Source: Cognatitamlana sp035818475 (GTDB lineage: Bacteria; Bacteroidota; Bacteroidia; Flavobacteriales; Flavobacteriaceae). From it: 64,000 nucleotides of DNA. The notes beneath the pieces were generated by a model that worked only from the letters and a program-made list of their open reading frames with translations, did not search any database and was not told the DNA's origin. The stretch is from assembly GCF_035818475.1 (NCBI RefSeq), contig NZ_JAYMGV010000003.1, positions 310,001 through 374,000 of the forward strand. The letters run 5' to 3'. A program made the translations under genes and the position numbers. Of this stretch, positions 26,701 to 35,800 are shown piece after piece; the first letter of the stretch is position 1; each line of letters begins with the position of its first letter.

Positions 26701-27777
26701 GCAGGCCTTGGAATTTCTTCAAATAAAATAGCTAAAATATTTGACCGCTTTTATCAGACTGAAATAAAAAATAGTTTTAAGAATAAAGGCTATGGTTTGG
26801 GCTTATCTATTGTCAAGGAAATTATTGAACTGCACCAAGGGGATATATGTGTTGAAAGCGAAAAAGGTAAGGGAACAAAATTTACAATTGAATTAAAGAA
26901 AGGTAATGAGCATTTTAGTAAAGATGACCTAGGTGGAAATGAATTGAACTCAGAAAGGATAGAGAATTACTATAATGTTGAATCAGATATAAAAAAGGAA
27001 AACATAATATTAGAGTTAACTGAAAGGCAGAAACTATTAATAGTAGAAGATAACCTAGAAATAAGAAGATATATAAAAGATTTACTTCAAGATGAGTTTG
27101 ATGTTTTTGAAGCAGAAAATGGAAAAACAGGCCTAGATATGGCTAAAAATATAGCGCCCGATCTTATTATTAGTGATGTTATGATGCCGGAAATGAATGG
27201 TATTGATTTAACTAAAGCATTAAAAAATAATATGGTGACAAGCCATATTCCGGTAATGTTGTTAACTGCAAGAGCATCAGTGATGCAACAAATGGAAGGA
27301 TATAATACAGGCGCAGATGAGTATGTTACAAAACCTTTTAATGAGCAGTTACTAAGGAGCCGTATAAAAAATCTTCTTAGAAACAGGACATTGCTCCATG
27401 AAAAGTTTCGAACTGAAGAAATAGTTCCCATTAATGAAATTTCTAAAAATGATGCCGATAAGGAGTTTCTTAAAAAATTAGGAGAGTTAATTCATAAGCA
27501 TATTGATTCAGATAGCCTTAATGCTAATTTTATTTCCAAAGCCATGGGGATGAGTCATTCGGTAATATATAAAAAAATAAAGACCTTAACTGGTTTAACG
27601 TTAATTCAGTTTATTACAGATTATAAATTAAAAGTTGCTAAAAAACTCATTGAATACCATGGCGTTTCTGTAACAAATGCAGGTTATTATATAGGGTATT
27701 CTGACCGTAAGCATTTTAGAAAACTTTTTAAATCCCGTTTTGGGGTAAACCCCTCATCTTTTCTAAATAAAAAATAG
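23731..27777 (+). CDS. Hybrid two-component system regulator (HTCS) of the PUL
   Basis: A 1348-residue one-protein sensor and transcription factor. Order: signal segment (1-25); fourteen Reg_prop propeller repeats of the NLWIGTxGGGLNxFN type up to about residue 660; a Y_Y_Y domain (about 690-765); one membrane helix (about 783-806); HisKA with FFTNISHELRTPITLI (phosphorylated His844); HATPase with NLISNAFKFTNPKG and GYGLGLSIV; a receiver with LLIVEDNLEIRR, DVMMPEMNG (phosphorylated Asp1149) and the KPF lysine; and a C-terminal AraC HTH (about 1245-1348). HTCS proteins bind an oligosaccharide in the periplasm and switch on neighbouring susCD genes. All phosphotransfer residues are intact. Confidence 0.95.
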   Translation: MRVNSADIVLFFILILCNSLYCSSQSQPIFKKIDQSNGLSNGRVSCVVKEAGGYIWIGTTNGLNRYDGKEFVVYNKQNSSISSNDISDLLIDNKNRIWVATFGGGLNLYNAHKDTFVTFKKEDENGILSNEVYTIFEDSSFNLWFGTKNGLSFYDERQNRFINYRHQRNDNQSIGYNDVRSITEDQNGNLWLGTMGGGLNKFNIKQKKFEYIKSLAGVTSDYIYSIQSIGNKLLIGTNGAGLLVLDMKSLEFSKVELLPNDPVNIIRRIMKDSYGAIWVCTDGSGLFKIENINLSKSKILNYRYSSKLESSISSNSIYDIIEDENSNLWIGTAWNGINVLSQEDNHALLIGTENNEPPSSVLAVYKGKDYLLGLDGKGLSVVHNNGKIKKRYSKLHEKYIGADYIQYIKKGGNETYWIGTFINGLVNFNPETESFIGYRYKVNDTQSLSYNDVRYITEDDHSNLWIATWGGGLNHLNTSTKTFTRYKSIESDSLSLSSNNIISMQKDAEDLWLGTFGGGVNLFNTKTKEVKRYMYSDSNTNSISSNYVFSVLKDSKDNIWIGTAGAGINLFNKATGKMNRFEQYENIRFQTVTAIVEDNEGVIWFSSKEGIYNYDYNTNSFKSFESFRGEYHINAVIKDENGFLCFGGSKGLMVFNPKTVVAENVNPDVKLTSFKLYNKEVPIEEEGILQNEISFTKSISLKHNLNVITFDFAAMQFPFSTNCEYAIKLEGFDKDWREIGHERTTTYTNLRHGTYTFKVKSKTSGSTWEDNFTSIQIEIEKPYWLTWWAYVVYALVVILIFYVFRKYIISWEQMKSNLEFERLSHEKDIELYNIKQQFFTNISHELRTPITLIVGVVNKILRERSNSREKESSQVEALEKNSKHLLNLVNELLDYRKLESSEVKIKATEEDIVTFCKETFSAFQEEAKEKNIDFSFICQSSHIHLWFDKIQMDKVLYNLISNAFKFTNPKGTITLQIQDTDDKVVLILKDAGLGISSNKIAKIFDRFYQTEIKNSFKNKGYGLGLSIVKEIIELHQGDICVESEKGKGTKFTIELKKGNEHFSKDDLGGNELNSERIENYYNVESDIKKENIILELTERQKLLIVEDNLEIRRYIKDLLQDEFDVFEAENGKTGLDMAKNIAPDLIISDVMMPEMNGIDLTKALKNNMVTSHIPVMLLTARASVMQQMEGYNTGADEYVTKPFNEQLLRSRIKNLLRNRTLLHEKFRTEEIVPINEISKNDADKEFLKKLGELIHKHIDSDSLNANFISKAMGMSHSVIYKKIKTLTGLTLIQFITDYKLKVAKKLIEYHGVSVTNAGYYIGYSDRKHFRKLFKSRFGVNPSSFLNKK

Positions 27778-27790
27778 ATTTTACTCGTAT

Positions 27791-27831
27791 AAAACGAATA
27801 TTTCCCCCATATAAAAACGAATATTCCCCTC
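27791..27831 (+). promoter_or_regulatory. Tandem direct repeat between HTCS and susC (candidate HTCS binding site)
   Basis: Two copies of AAAACGAATATT(T)CCCC begin at 27791 and 27814, a period of 23 bp (about two helical turns). They lie 13 bp after the HTCS stop and upstream of the susC promoter region; an AATGTTTG -7-like box occurs at 27877-27884. AraC-type activators commonly bind directly repeated half-sites on one face of DNA. That the HTCS binds here is inferred from the arrangement; no other copy was noticed in the window. Confidence 0.5.
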
Positions 27832-27904
27832 AAAATAATTGGTTTAAATACGGTACTTGCATTCAAAATAGAATTGAATGTTTGAATTAGTTTTTAGTTA
27901 ATTG

Positions 27905-27945
27905 AAAGAGGAGGTGATTTATGGCTTTCAAAACACCTCTTCTTT
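27905..27945 (+). terminator. Hairpin between HTCS and susC (terminator or leader element)
   Basis: AAAGAGGAGGTG (27905-27916) pairs with CACCTCTTCTTT (27934-27945) over 12 bp with one G-U pair and a 17-nt loop. The T-rich sequence after it is weak, so it may be a terminator for the HTCS gene or a structured part of the susC leader. Confidence 0.45.
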
Positions 27946-27998
27946 GTTATTTTGACCTTACCTCAAATTTGTCAACTCTAATAAGCTTTAGGAAGTAA
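27921..27998 (+). other. Possible 25-codon leader ORF with strong Shine-Dalgarno
   Basis: An ATG at 27921 is preceded at 4-nt spacing by AGGAGGTG, near-perfect to the anti-SD sequence although Bacteroidota genes rarely use SD pairing. It opens 25 codons (MAFKTPLLCYFDL...) and ends in TAA at 27998. The SD forms the left arm of the hairpin described for this gap. No homology is recognised; translation is unproven. Confidence 0.25.
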
Positions 27999-28091
27999 CC
28001 TTTAAAAACAATTATATATGGTATGAATTTTACACAAATCTTTTATTAACGAATGAATTTAAACAATGATTAAACTAACTAAGAATTTAAC

Positions 28092-31000
28092 ATGAAAAAA
28101 ACTGGTAAAATGAAATTAAAATACAGTATTATAGTTTTAATGCTATTGTGCCTGGTCATAAATGTAAATGCATCAATAGCAGATAACCTGTCAGATATTG
28201 AAACTATTACTCAAGAACATACAATTATAGGAACAGTTACAGATGCTAACGGACAGCCCTTGCCCGGAGCAAATGTTATAGAAAAAGGAACAGCAAACGG
28301 AACAACTACAGATTTTGATGGCAATTATTCATTGAAGGTTAGTAGTCAAAATGCTAATTTGATAGTGTCTTTTGTAGGTTTTTTAAGTAAAGAAATAGCT
28401 GTCAATGGGCAGTCATCCATTAATGTTTCTTTGGAAGAGGATACTGCACTGCTTGATGAGGTGGTTGTAGTAGGATACGGAAAGCAAAAGAGAAGCGATG
28501 TAACCGGAGCAGTAGCTTCAATAACACCAAAGGCCTTAAAAGAATTACCGGTAGCGCGTGTAGATCAGGCAATACAAGGGCGTATTCCAGGAGTTGAAGT
28601 GCAGAACAACGATGCCGCTCCAAATGGTAGAACAACCATAAGAATTAGAGGCTCCAACTCCATCCAGGGTGGAAATGACCCGTTGATTGTTATTGATGGA
28701 TTTCAGGTAGGTGTTCAAAACTTTGATTCAAACACAATTGTAGGAGGGGCTTTAAATCAAATAAATCCGAATGATGTTAAATCTGTTGAAGTTTTAAAGG
28801 ATGCGTCGGCAACAGCTATTTATGGTTCTAGGGGAGCTAATGGAGTTGTGCTGATTACCACAAAGGGAGCAAAAACAGGGAAGCCGTCAGTAGGATATAG
28901 TAGCTTTTTAGGCATTAATAAAATTGATAAAAAGTTAAGCTTATTAAATGCAGGGGATTATGCAGAAACTGTAAATGCGCATAGAGATGAAACAGGAGGA
29001 TCGGCAATATTTACTGCCTCTGAGATTGCAGATTTTAGAGCTAATGGAGGTACAGATTGGCAAGATGAAATCTATAGAACAGGATTTACTCAAAACCATC
29101 ATTTAAGTGTTGGTGGGGGCAATGAAGATTTTTTATATTATTTAGCCGGAGAGGTAGTTGATCAAAAAGGGATTGTTATTGGAACATCTTATAGAAGATA
29201 TGCTCTGAGACCAAATTTAAAAGTAAATGTAAACGATAAATTAAGTGTTAGTTTAAGAGGATACTTTTCTAAAGAAACAAACCATCCAACCGTTCAAAAT
29301 AGTTTTGGGGGAAGCCCAATTTATTCAGCTCAGGTGTGGGCACCGGTTAAATCTGTTTTTGATGACAATGGAAACTATACATTGCCGGGAGGAGGGTATG
29401 GCCCAACAATTAATACTAACCCTGTTGGTTCAGCAATAGAGCCTGTTGTTGATGATTTTGATAATACAACATCATTAAACGGAGAAATAACCTATAATAT
29501 TACCAATGATTTGACCTTTAGTGTTATGGGAGGCTATCGATTGATTGACTATGAACACAATACTTTTAATAATGCCAAGGTCAGTCAAAACTTCGGTAGA
29601 GAATTTGCTTCTATTCTAAATGGTAGGTTTACAACTTTACAAAACACTAATATTTTAACATATCAAAAGGAAATAGATAAGCATAATATTACTGTTACTG
29701 GGGTTTTGGAGCAGCAATATGAAGAATTCAATGAATCATTTATTTCTGGTGAAGGGTCCTTGGTGAACACGGGTACATTTAACAATATTGGTGTTGCGGA
29801 AACAGTTTTTGATCCAAGATCTATTAGACAAGAACGAAGTTTATTGTCGTATATGGGAAGGTTAAATTATGTATATGACGGCAAATATATGATAACACTT
29901 ACAGGAAGATCAGATGGAGCTTCGGTATTTGGAGAGAATAACAAACGTGCCTTTTTCCCATCGGCAGCTATAGGTTGGAATATCTCAAATGAAGATTTTT
30001 TAAAGGATAATGAAACTATAACAAATTTAAAGTTAAGAGCCAGTTGGGGTAAAGTTGGGAATCAGGCTATTCCCCCTTATGGATCCCTATCTAGGTTAAA
30101 TGCCGGAGGTTTAGCTGCATTTCCGATAGATGGTCTTAACACATCAGTTGGTGTGAATATTGACACCAGAGCAGAGAATCCGGATTTAAAATGGGAGACC
30201 ACTACACAGACCAATATAGGTCTTGATATGGATTTCTTAAAAGGAAGGATTCAGACAAACTTTGATTATTATGATAAACAAACTGAAGATTTATTGCAGT
30301 TGGCCGGTTTACCAAATACCTCTGCGCGTACTGAAGTACTGAGAAATATTGGAAAGGTAGAGAACAAAGGATTCGAAATTTATCTTGGAGGAACACCAGT
30401 TCAAGGCAAGTTTAATTGGAGTACCGGTGTAACGTTTGCTAAAAACAAGAATAAAGTTACCGATTTAGGAGACGTTACCGAAATGGTTATAGGAAGTGCA
30501 CCTGTACCTGGGTTTGATAATTCAATATGGTTACAGGAAGGACAGCCTTTAGGGTTATTTAGAGGTTATGAATATGCAGGTGTTTGGAAAACCAGTGAGG
30601 CTGCTGAAGCAGCAACGTTTTCAAGTGGTGGAACAGCATTTTTCCCAGGGGCACCTAAATTTGTAGATCAAAATGGAGATAATGTCATAGACGCGAGCGA
30701 TATCGTAAATATAGGAAATGCACAAGCAGATTTCTCCATAGGGTGGAGCAATACGTTTAGCTATAAGAACTTTGATTTGAATGTATTCATTCAAGGGGTA
30801 CAAGGCAAAGAAAATTTTAATGTGGCGCGTTTGAGAGTAGAGACTACTTCTAATGATTCTGATGCTACTAGTACGCGTATTTCCAGCAGGTGGACACCAA
30901 CTAATGAAAATACTGATGTACCATCTTTTGAAGGTTATGCGGCTTTTCCTATTCGTAATTCAAGCAGATGGATAGAAGATGCTTCATATCTAAGGCTTAA

Positions 31001-31220
31001 AAATATCACACTGGGTTATAATTTACCTGATAGTGCAGTTTCAGCTTTAGGTGTTGATTCGTTTAGACTTTATTTTACGGGAACTAATTTGTTTACAATA
31101 ACGGATTATACAGGATATGATCCGGAAGCTAGTACAGGTGTAGATACATTTGCCGGAATTGATTTGGCATCATTTCCATCTCAAAAAATATACACGTTCG
31201 GATTAGATATTAAATTTTAA
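28092..31220 (+). CDS. SusC/RagA-type TonB-dependent outer membrane transporter
   Basis: A 1042-residue outer membrane protein. After a signal segment (to about residue 30), a carboxypeptidase-D-like domain (IIGTVTDANGQPLPGANV and DFDGNYSL, about 48-120) precedes the TonB box/plug region with VVVGYGKQKRSDVTGAV, RIRGSNSIQGGNDPL and ATAIYGSRGANGV. About 800 residues of alternating beta-barrel sequence follow, ending in the aromatic terminus YTFGLDIKF. SusC proteins import oligosaccharides through the outer membrane together with the SusD lid encoded 2 nt downstream. It is the first structural gene of the PUL and probably under HTCS control. Ligand is not readable. Confidence 0.96.
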   Translation: MKKTGKMKLKYSIIVLMLLCLVINVNASIADNLSDIETITQEHTIIGTVTDANGQPLPGANVIEKGTANGTTTDFDGNYSLKVSSQNANLIVSFVGFLSKEIAVNGQSSINVSLEEDTALLDEVVVVGYGKQKRSDVTGAVASITPKALKELPVARVDQAIQGRIPGVEVQNNDAAPNGRTTIRIRGSNSIQGGNDPLIVIDGFQVGVQNFDSNTIVGGALNQINPNDVKSVEVLKDASATAIYGSRGANGVVLITTKGAKTGKPSVGYSSFLGINKIDKKLSLLNAGDYAETVNAHRDETGGSAIFTASEIADFRANGGTDWQDEIYRTGFTQNHHLSVGGGNEDFLYYLAGEVVDQKGIVIGTSYRRYALRPNLKVNVNDKLSVSLRGYFSKETNHPTVQNSFGGSPIYSAQVWAPVKSVFDDNGNYTLPGGGYGPTINTNPVGSAIEPVVDDFDNTTSLNGEITYNITNDLTFSVMGGYRLIDYEHNTFNNAKVSQNFGREFASILNGRFTTLQNTNILTYQKEIDKHNITVTGVLEQQYEEFNESFISGEGSLVNTGTFNNIGVAETVFDPRSIRQERSLLSYMGRLNYVYDGKYMITLTGRSDGASVFGENNKRAFFPSAAIGWNISNEDFLKDNETITNLKLRASWGKVGNQAIPPYGSLSRLNAGGLAAFPIDGLNTSVGVNIDTRAENPDLKWETTTQTNIGLDMDFLKGRIQTNFDYYDKQTEDLLQLAGLPNTSARTEVLRNIGKVENKGFEIYLGGTPVQGKFNWSTGVTFAKNKNKVTDLGDVTEMVIGSAPVPGFDNSIWLQEGQPLGLFRGYEYAGVWKTSEAAEAATFSSGGTAFFPGAPKFVDQNGDNVIDASDIVNIGNAQADFSIGWSNTFSYKNFDLNVFIQGVQGKENFNVARLRVETTSNDSDATSTRISSRWTPTNENTDVPSFEGYAAFPIRNSSRWIEDASYLRLKNITLGYNLPDSAVSALGVDSFRLYFTGTNLFTITDYTGYDPEASTGVDTFAGIDLASFPSQKIYTFGLDIKF

Positions 31221-31222
31221 AA

Positions 31223-32701
31223 ATGAAGATTATGAAAAATAAAATTAATGTACTGCTAATAATAATTGCATTATTAGGTTTTAACGGATGTACAACTTTA
31301 GATGAGGAGCCAGAAGGTATTTTAAGTCCAACAAATTTTTTCAAAACAGAATCTGACTTTGACGCGGCCTTGATTGGTATAACAGCACCTATGTGGCAAG
31401 CATGGTCTGGCTATACTTTTGATTGGGGAATGATGGCTATTCCTGGAGGAGGAGCTGATGATGTAGGAAGTACAGCTGATGCGTTTGCTCCTTTTGAGCG
31501 ATTTAATCCAGACCCCAATAGTGGTTTGGTATCTGGTGCCTGGCAAATACATTATGCCACCATAGGAAATGCCAATGCATTAATTAGTAGTGCAGATAAT
31601 GCCGACGGGATTTCAGAGGAAAAACTGGGCGAATTGGTAGGTCAGGCAAAATTTTGGAGGGCCTTTGCTTATTTCCAATTAACCCAATACTTTGGGGAAG
31701 TTCCTATCATCACTACTGAAAACGTTGGTAATGCAGATATGGTCGGACAATCACCTGTTGCTGATATTTATGCTATAGTTGTTCAGGATCTAAAAGATGC
31801 TGAAGATGGATTGCCAGATAGTTTTCCAGAGAGAATCAAACCTACAAAATGGGCAGCAAAATCACTTTTAGCAAAAGTTTATTTAACAATGTCGGGTTGG
31901 CCGTTAAAAGATGGTTCTACTAAAGCATTGGCAGCAGCTAAGGCAAAAGAAGTTATGGATGATGGACCTTACAGTTTGGAGGTTGATTTTAAAGACCTAT
32001 GGTTAGAAGCAAATAATTTAACAAATTCGGAATATATTTTCTTTTTCAAAGGAGTACCTGGTGCCTGGCCATTAGACTTTGGAAGTCATTTTCATCACTC
32101 AACAAGACATCCAAAAGAAGGTGGGTGGGGTAACTGGCATAGTGAAGCGGCCTTTTTTAACAAATTTCCGGATAGCTATAGAAAAGATATATCCTTTACT
32201 ACTAGTTGGCCAGACGGGACTTCGTTTCCGGCTGATGTTTCAGTGCCTTATGTAGCAAAGTTTAGAGATGGCGGTGCCGGAGTTATTGCTTATGAAGATA
32301 CTGATTTGGCAGGAGCACCAAATACAGGAACAGCCTCTTATGTACATATGCGTTTTGCTGATGTGCTGTTAATTTATGCTGAAGCAGCAGGCAGTACATC
32401 AGAAGGTGTAGAAGCCCTGAATAAAGTCAGAAGACGAGCTAATAGTTTGGATATCAATACACCCGATAATTCTGTAGATTGGCCCACAGTAGGACCTGCA
32501 GACTTTGATACCGCAGTTATAGAGGAAAGAGCCTGGGAATTAGCTTTTGAGGATAAACGTTGGTTTGATTTAGTAAGAAGAGAACTATTGGTAGAGGTTA
32601 AAGGAGGGGAGTACCCGCATATCAATCAAAATTATGGTTGGTTGCCTAAACCGGCAACAGAGGTTGATCAAATTGATGGTTTAGAACAAAACACCTATTA
32701 A
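31223..32701 (+). CDS. SusD/RagB-type surface glycan-binding lipoprotein
   Basis: A 492-residue lipoprotein with signal peptide LLIIIALLGFNGC (lipobox Cys) and the N-terminal LDEEPEGILSPTNFFKTESDFDAALIGI segment usual for SusD. TPR-like helical regions include AKFWRAFAYFQLTQYFGEVPI. The C-terminus has the conserved ADVLLIYAEAA, VRRRAN and ERAWELAFEDKRWFDLVRR motifs and the terminal WLPKPATEVD segment. It forms the substrate-binding lid of the SusC transporter. The Trp- and aromatic-rich middle (WPLDFGSHFHHS) may contribute to glycan binding, but specificity cannot be derived. A terminator follows. Confidence 0.96.
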   Translation: MKIMKNKINVLLIIIALLGFNGCTTLDEEPEGILSPTNFFKTESDFDAALIGITAPMWQAWSGYTFDWGMMAIPGGGADDVGSTADAFAPFERFNPDPNSGLVSGAWQIHYATIGNANALISSADNADGISEEKLGELVGQAKFWRAFAYFQLTQYFGEVPIITTENVGNADMVGQSPVADIYAIVVQDLKDAEDGLPDSFPERIKPTKWAAKSLLAKVYLTMSGWPLKDGSTKALAAAKAKEVMDDGPYSLEVDFKDLWLEANNLTNSEYIFFFKGVPGAWPLDFGSHFHHSTRHPKEGGWGNWHSEAAFFNKFPDSYRKDISFTTSWPDGTSFPADVSVPYVAKFRDGGAGVIAYEDTDLAGAPNTGTASYVHMRFADVLLIYAEAAGSTSEGVEALNKVRRRANSLDINTPDNSVDWPTVGPADFDTAVIEERAWELAFEDKRWFDLVRRELLVEVKGGEYPHINQNYGWLPKPATEVDQIDGLEQNTY

Positions 32702-32740
32702 TAGCTCTGTTTTTAAGTAGTTTTATTTAATCTTAAAAGT

Positions 32741-32788
32741 AAGCCTTTTCATTATTTACTCAGATATAATGAGAAGGCTTTTCTTTCC
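32741..32788 (+). terminator. Terminator between susD and the downstream PUL genes
   Basis: AAGCCTTTTCATTAT (32741-32755) pairs with ATAATGAGAAGGCTT (32766-32780), a 15-bp stem with one G-U pair and a 10-nt loop, followed by TTCTTTCC. It may reduce read-through so that susCD is made in excess over the enzymes. Confidence 0.75.
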
Positions 32789-32807
32789 TATTATTAATTG
32801 ATCAGTA

Positions 32808-35800
32808 ATGATTCGAATTCTTGTATCGCTGTTTTTTTGTTGTGTTCTGCTAAGTTCATGTAAAAGGACAAATTCTAAGCAGGACTTCTTTACCGTTTTG
32901 TTTGAAAATGAAACAGATATTACATTCCATAATCAATTGGATGAAACCACTTATATGAATGGGTTTTTTTATGAATACTATTACAATGGTGCAGGAGTGG
33001 CCACAGCTGATTTTAATAATGACAGTTTAATAGATATTTACTTTGTAAGCAATAGAAGAGCAAATCACTTGTACTTAAATAAAGGTGATTTAGAATTTCA
33101 AAATGTTACAAAAGCGTCTAATACCAAAGGGGGCTTTGGTTGGCCTACTGGTGTTACAGTAGTAGATATCAATAATGATGGGCTATGGGATATCTACATC
33201 TCAAAATCGGGAAGAATACCCAATTCCGAACATAAAAAAAATGAGCTATTAGTTAATAAAGGAGTTGATAAGGATGGGATTCCGCATTTTGAAGAGGAGG
33301 CTCAAACATATGGCTTGGATATTTCGGCACAATCAACACAGGCAAACTTTTTTGATTATGATTTGGACGGCGATTTGGATTTATTCTTGATAAATCATGA
33401 ATTGGATGTTTATGATGATGAAGATATACCCCTTTTAATCTCACAGCGTTCAAATGATTCCGGAGAGCAATTGTATAAGAATGAAAAAGGTGTTTTTAAG
33501 GAAGTAACCACAAAATCGGGTATAGTTAATAATCGGCTAAGCTTTGCTTTGGGGTGTTCTATAGGTGATGTAAACAATGATGGTTGGCCGGATATATATA
33601 CAGCCCATGATTATTCAGAAAAAGACCATTTGTATTTAAACAATCAAGATGGCACATTTAAAGAAGTGTCCTTACAAAGTTTTGGGCATGTATCTAACTT
33701 TTCCATGGGCAGTGATATAGCAGATATTAATAATGATGGTTTGCTGGACATCATGTCTCTAGATATGATGGCACAAGATAATTATTCCCAAAAGATCAGT
33801 ATGAGTGGTATGGATACCAAAAAATTTGAGAATACTGTTGCATTGGGATTACATCATCAATACATGTACAATGCCTTGCAAATCAACAATGGTATAAACA
33901 GGGAGGATAGTATTCCGCTGTTTTCAGATATAGCTCAATTGGCTGGTATAAGTAGTACAGATTGGAGTTGGTCGCCTTTGTTGTTTGATATGAACAATGA
34001 TGGGTACAAAGATATATTTGTTTCAAACGGAATTAAACGGGATTTTAGAAATAACGATTTTGCTGTTTATAAAAAAGAAAAACAAGAGGAGGCAAAAAGG
34101 AAAAGAAAGTTAGATAAGAAAGCTTATATAAGGGACCTCTTAAAAAAAATGCCTACTCGAAAACAGGAAAATATTTTCAAATTAAACAACCGGGATTTTA
34201 CGTTTCATGATATTCGTATAAAACAACCCAAAACAAGTTCAAACGGTGCGGCTTATGCCGATTTTGATAACGATGGCGATATCGATATGGTTGTTAATAA
34301 TTCAGATGATAAAGCTTTTATCTACAGAAATAATTCAGGAAATAACAATAACTACATCAAAATAAGATTAGAAGGAACAAATCAAAATAAAAATGCTATA
34401 GGAGCACGAGTAGAAATTATTAGTCAGGGAGCCCTTCAAATAGCCGAGAATTATATTTCCAGAGGGTTTCAATCTGCCATGGCAGATGCTTTGCATTTTG
34501 GACTTGGAACAGGTGAAAAAATTGATACCCTTATTGTAAGGTGGCCGGATGGAAATTTGCAATATCAATATAACATAAAAGCAAATCAGACTTTAACAAT
34601 TCAATATAAACCAACAGGCAAATTTATTCCAGAAAACTTAAGAAAAAGCAACTATTTGTTCAAAGATGCTACGAAAGCTTTTGGTGTTGCATTTCAGCAT
34701 AGAGAGAATAAGTATAACGACTTTAAGGTAGAGCCATTAATACCCCATAAAATGTCACAAATAGGACCGGGATTGGGTGTGGCCGATGTTAACAATGATG
34801 GCCTGGACGATTTTTATATTGGAGGAGGTAAGGGACAAGCAGGAGCCCTGTATCTACAAACTAATAACGGAAAGTTTGAAGAGTCAGTCATACCGATATT
34901 TGAAAAAGACAAACAACATGAAGATACGGGAGCCTTGTTCTTTGATGCCGATGGTGATGGTGATCAGGATTTATATGTTGTAAGTGGAGGTAATGAAAGT
35001 ACACCCAATGCTCGGTATTACGAGGACCGCTTCTATGAAAACATGGGAAATGGGCGTTTGGTGAGATCAAACAGTGCCATTCCACAAATTACAACTAGTG
35101 GATTAAAGGTTACAGCTGGTGATTATGATAATGATAACGACTTAGATTTGTTTGTTGGAAGCCGGGTAAAACCTATGCATTACGGACAATTCTCTAAAAG
35201 TTTCATTTTAGAAAATAAAAGTGAACCGGGGCATATAAAATTTGTAGACAAAACAGAGATTATTGCACCGGAAATAACAAACTATACTATGGTAACAGAT
35301 GCTTTATGGGTAGATTTCGATAAGGACAATATGTTGGATCTGGTACTAACCAATGAGTGGGGAACCATAGATATTTTCAAAAACCAAAACCCCGGTTTTA
35401 TAAAGAAAACATCGCAATATGGTATGGCACATCAAAAAGGTTGGTGGTACAGTATTGCGGCTAATGATATTGATGGTGATGGAGATACTGATTTTATTGC
35501 TGGAAATTTGGGATTAAACTATAAATATAAAGCATCTCAGGACACTCCATTTTATATGTATATTAACGATTTTGACAAAAATAATTCTGAAGATATTGTC
35601 CTAGCTTATCATGAAGATCAAAAAGTATTTCCCTTACGGGGACGTGAATGCAGCTCTAACCAGATGCCATTCATTAAGGAAAAGTTTGAAACCTATGATG
35701 CCTTTGGAAAGGCAGAATTAAAGGATGTTTACGGAGAGGCACTAAATGAATCTATAGTACACAAAGTTACCAATTTTGCAAGTGGCATTTTTAGATGTCA

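Noticed and set aside
27087..27431. 114-codon minus-strand frame under the HTCS receiver domain
   Set aside because: Antisense to a conserved receiver with intact catalytic Asp and Lys, so it is a shadow.
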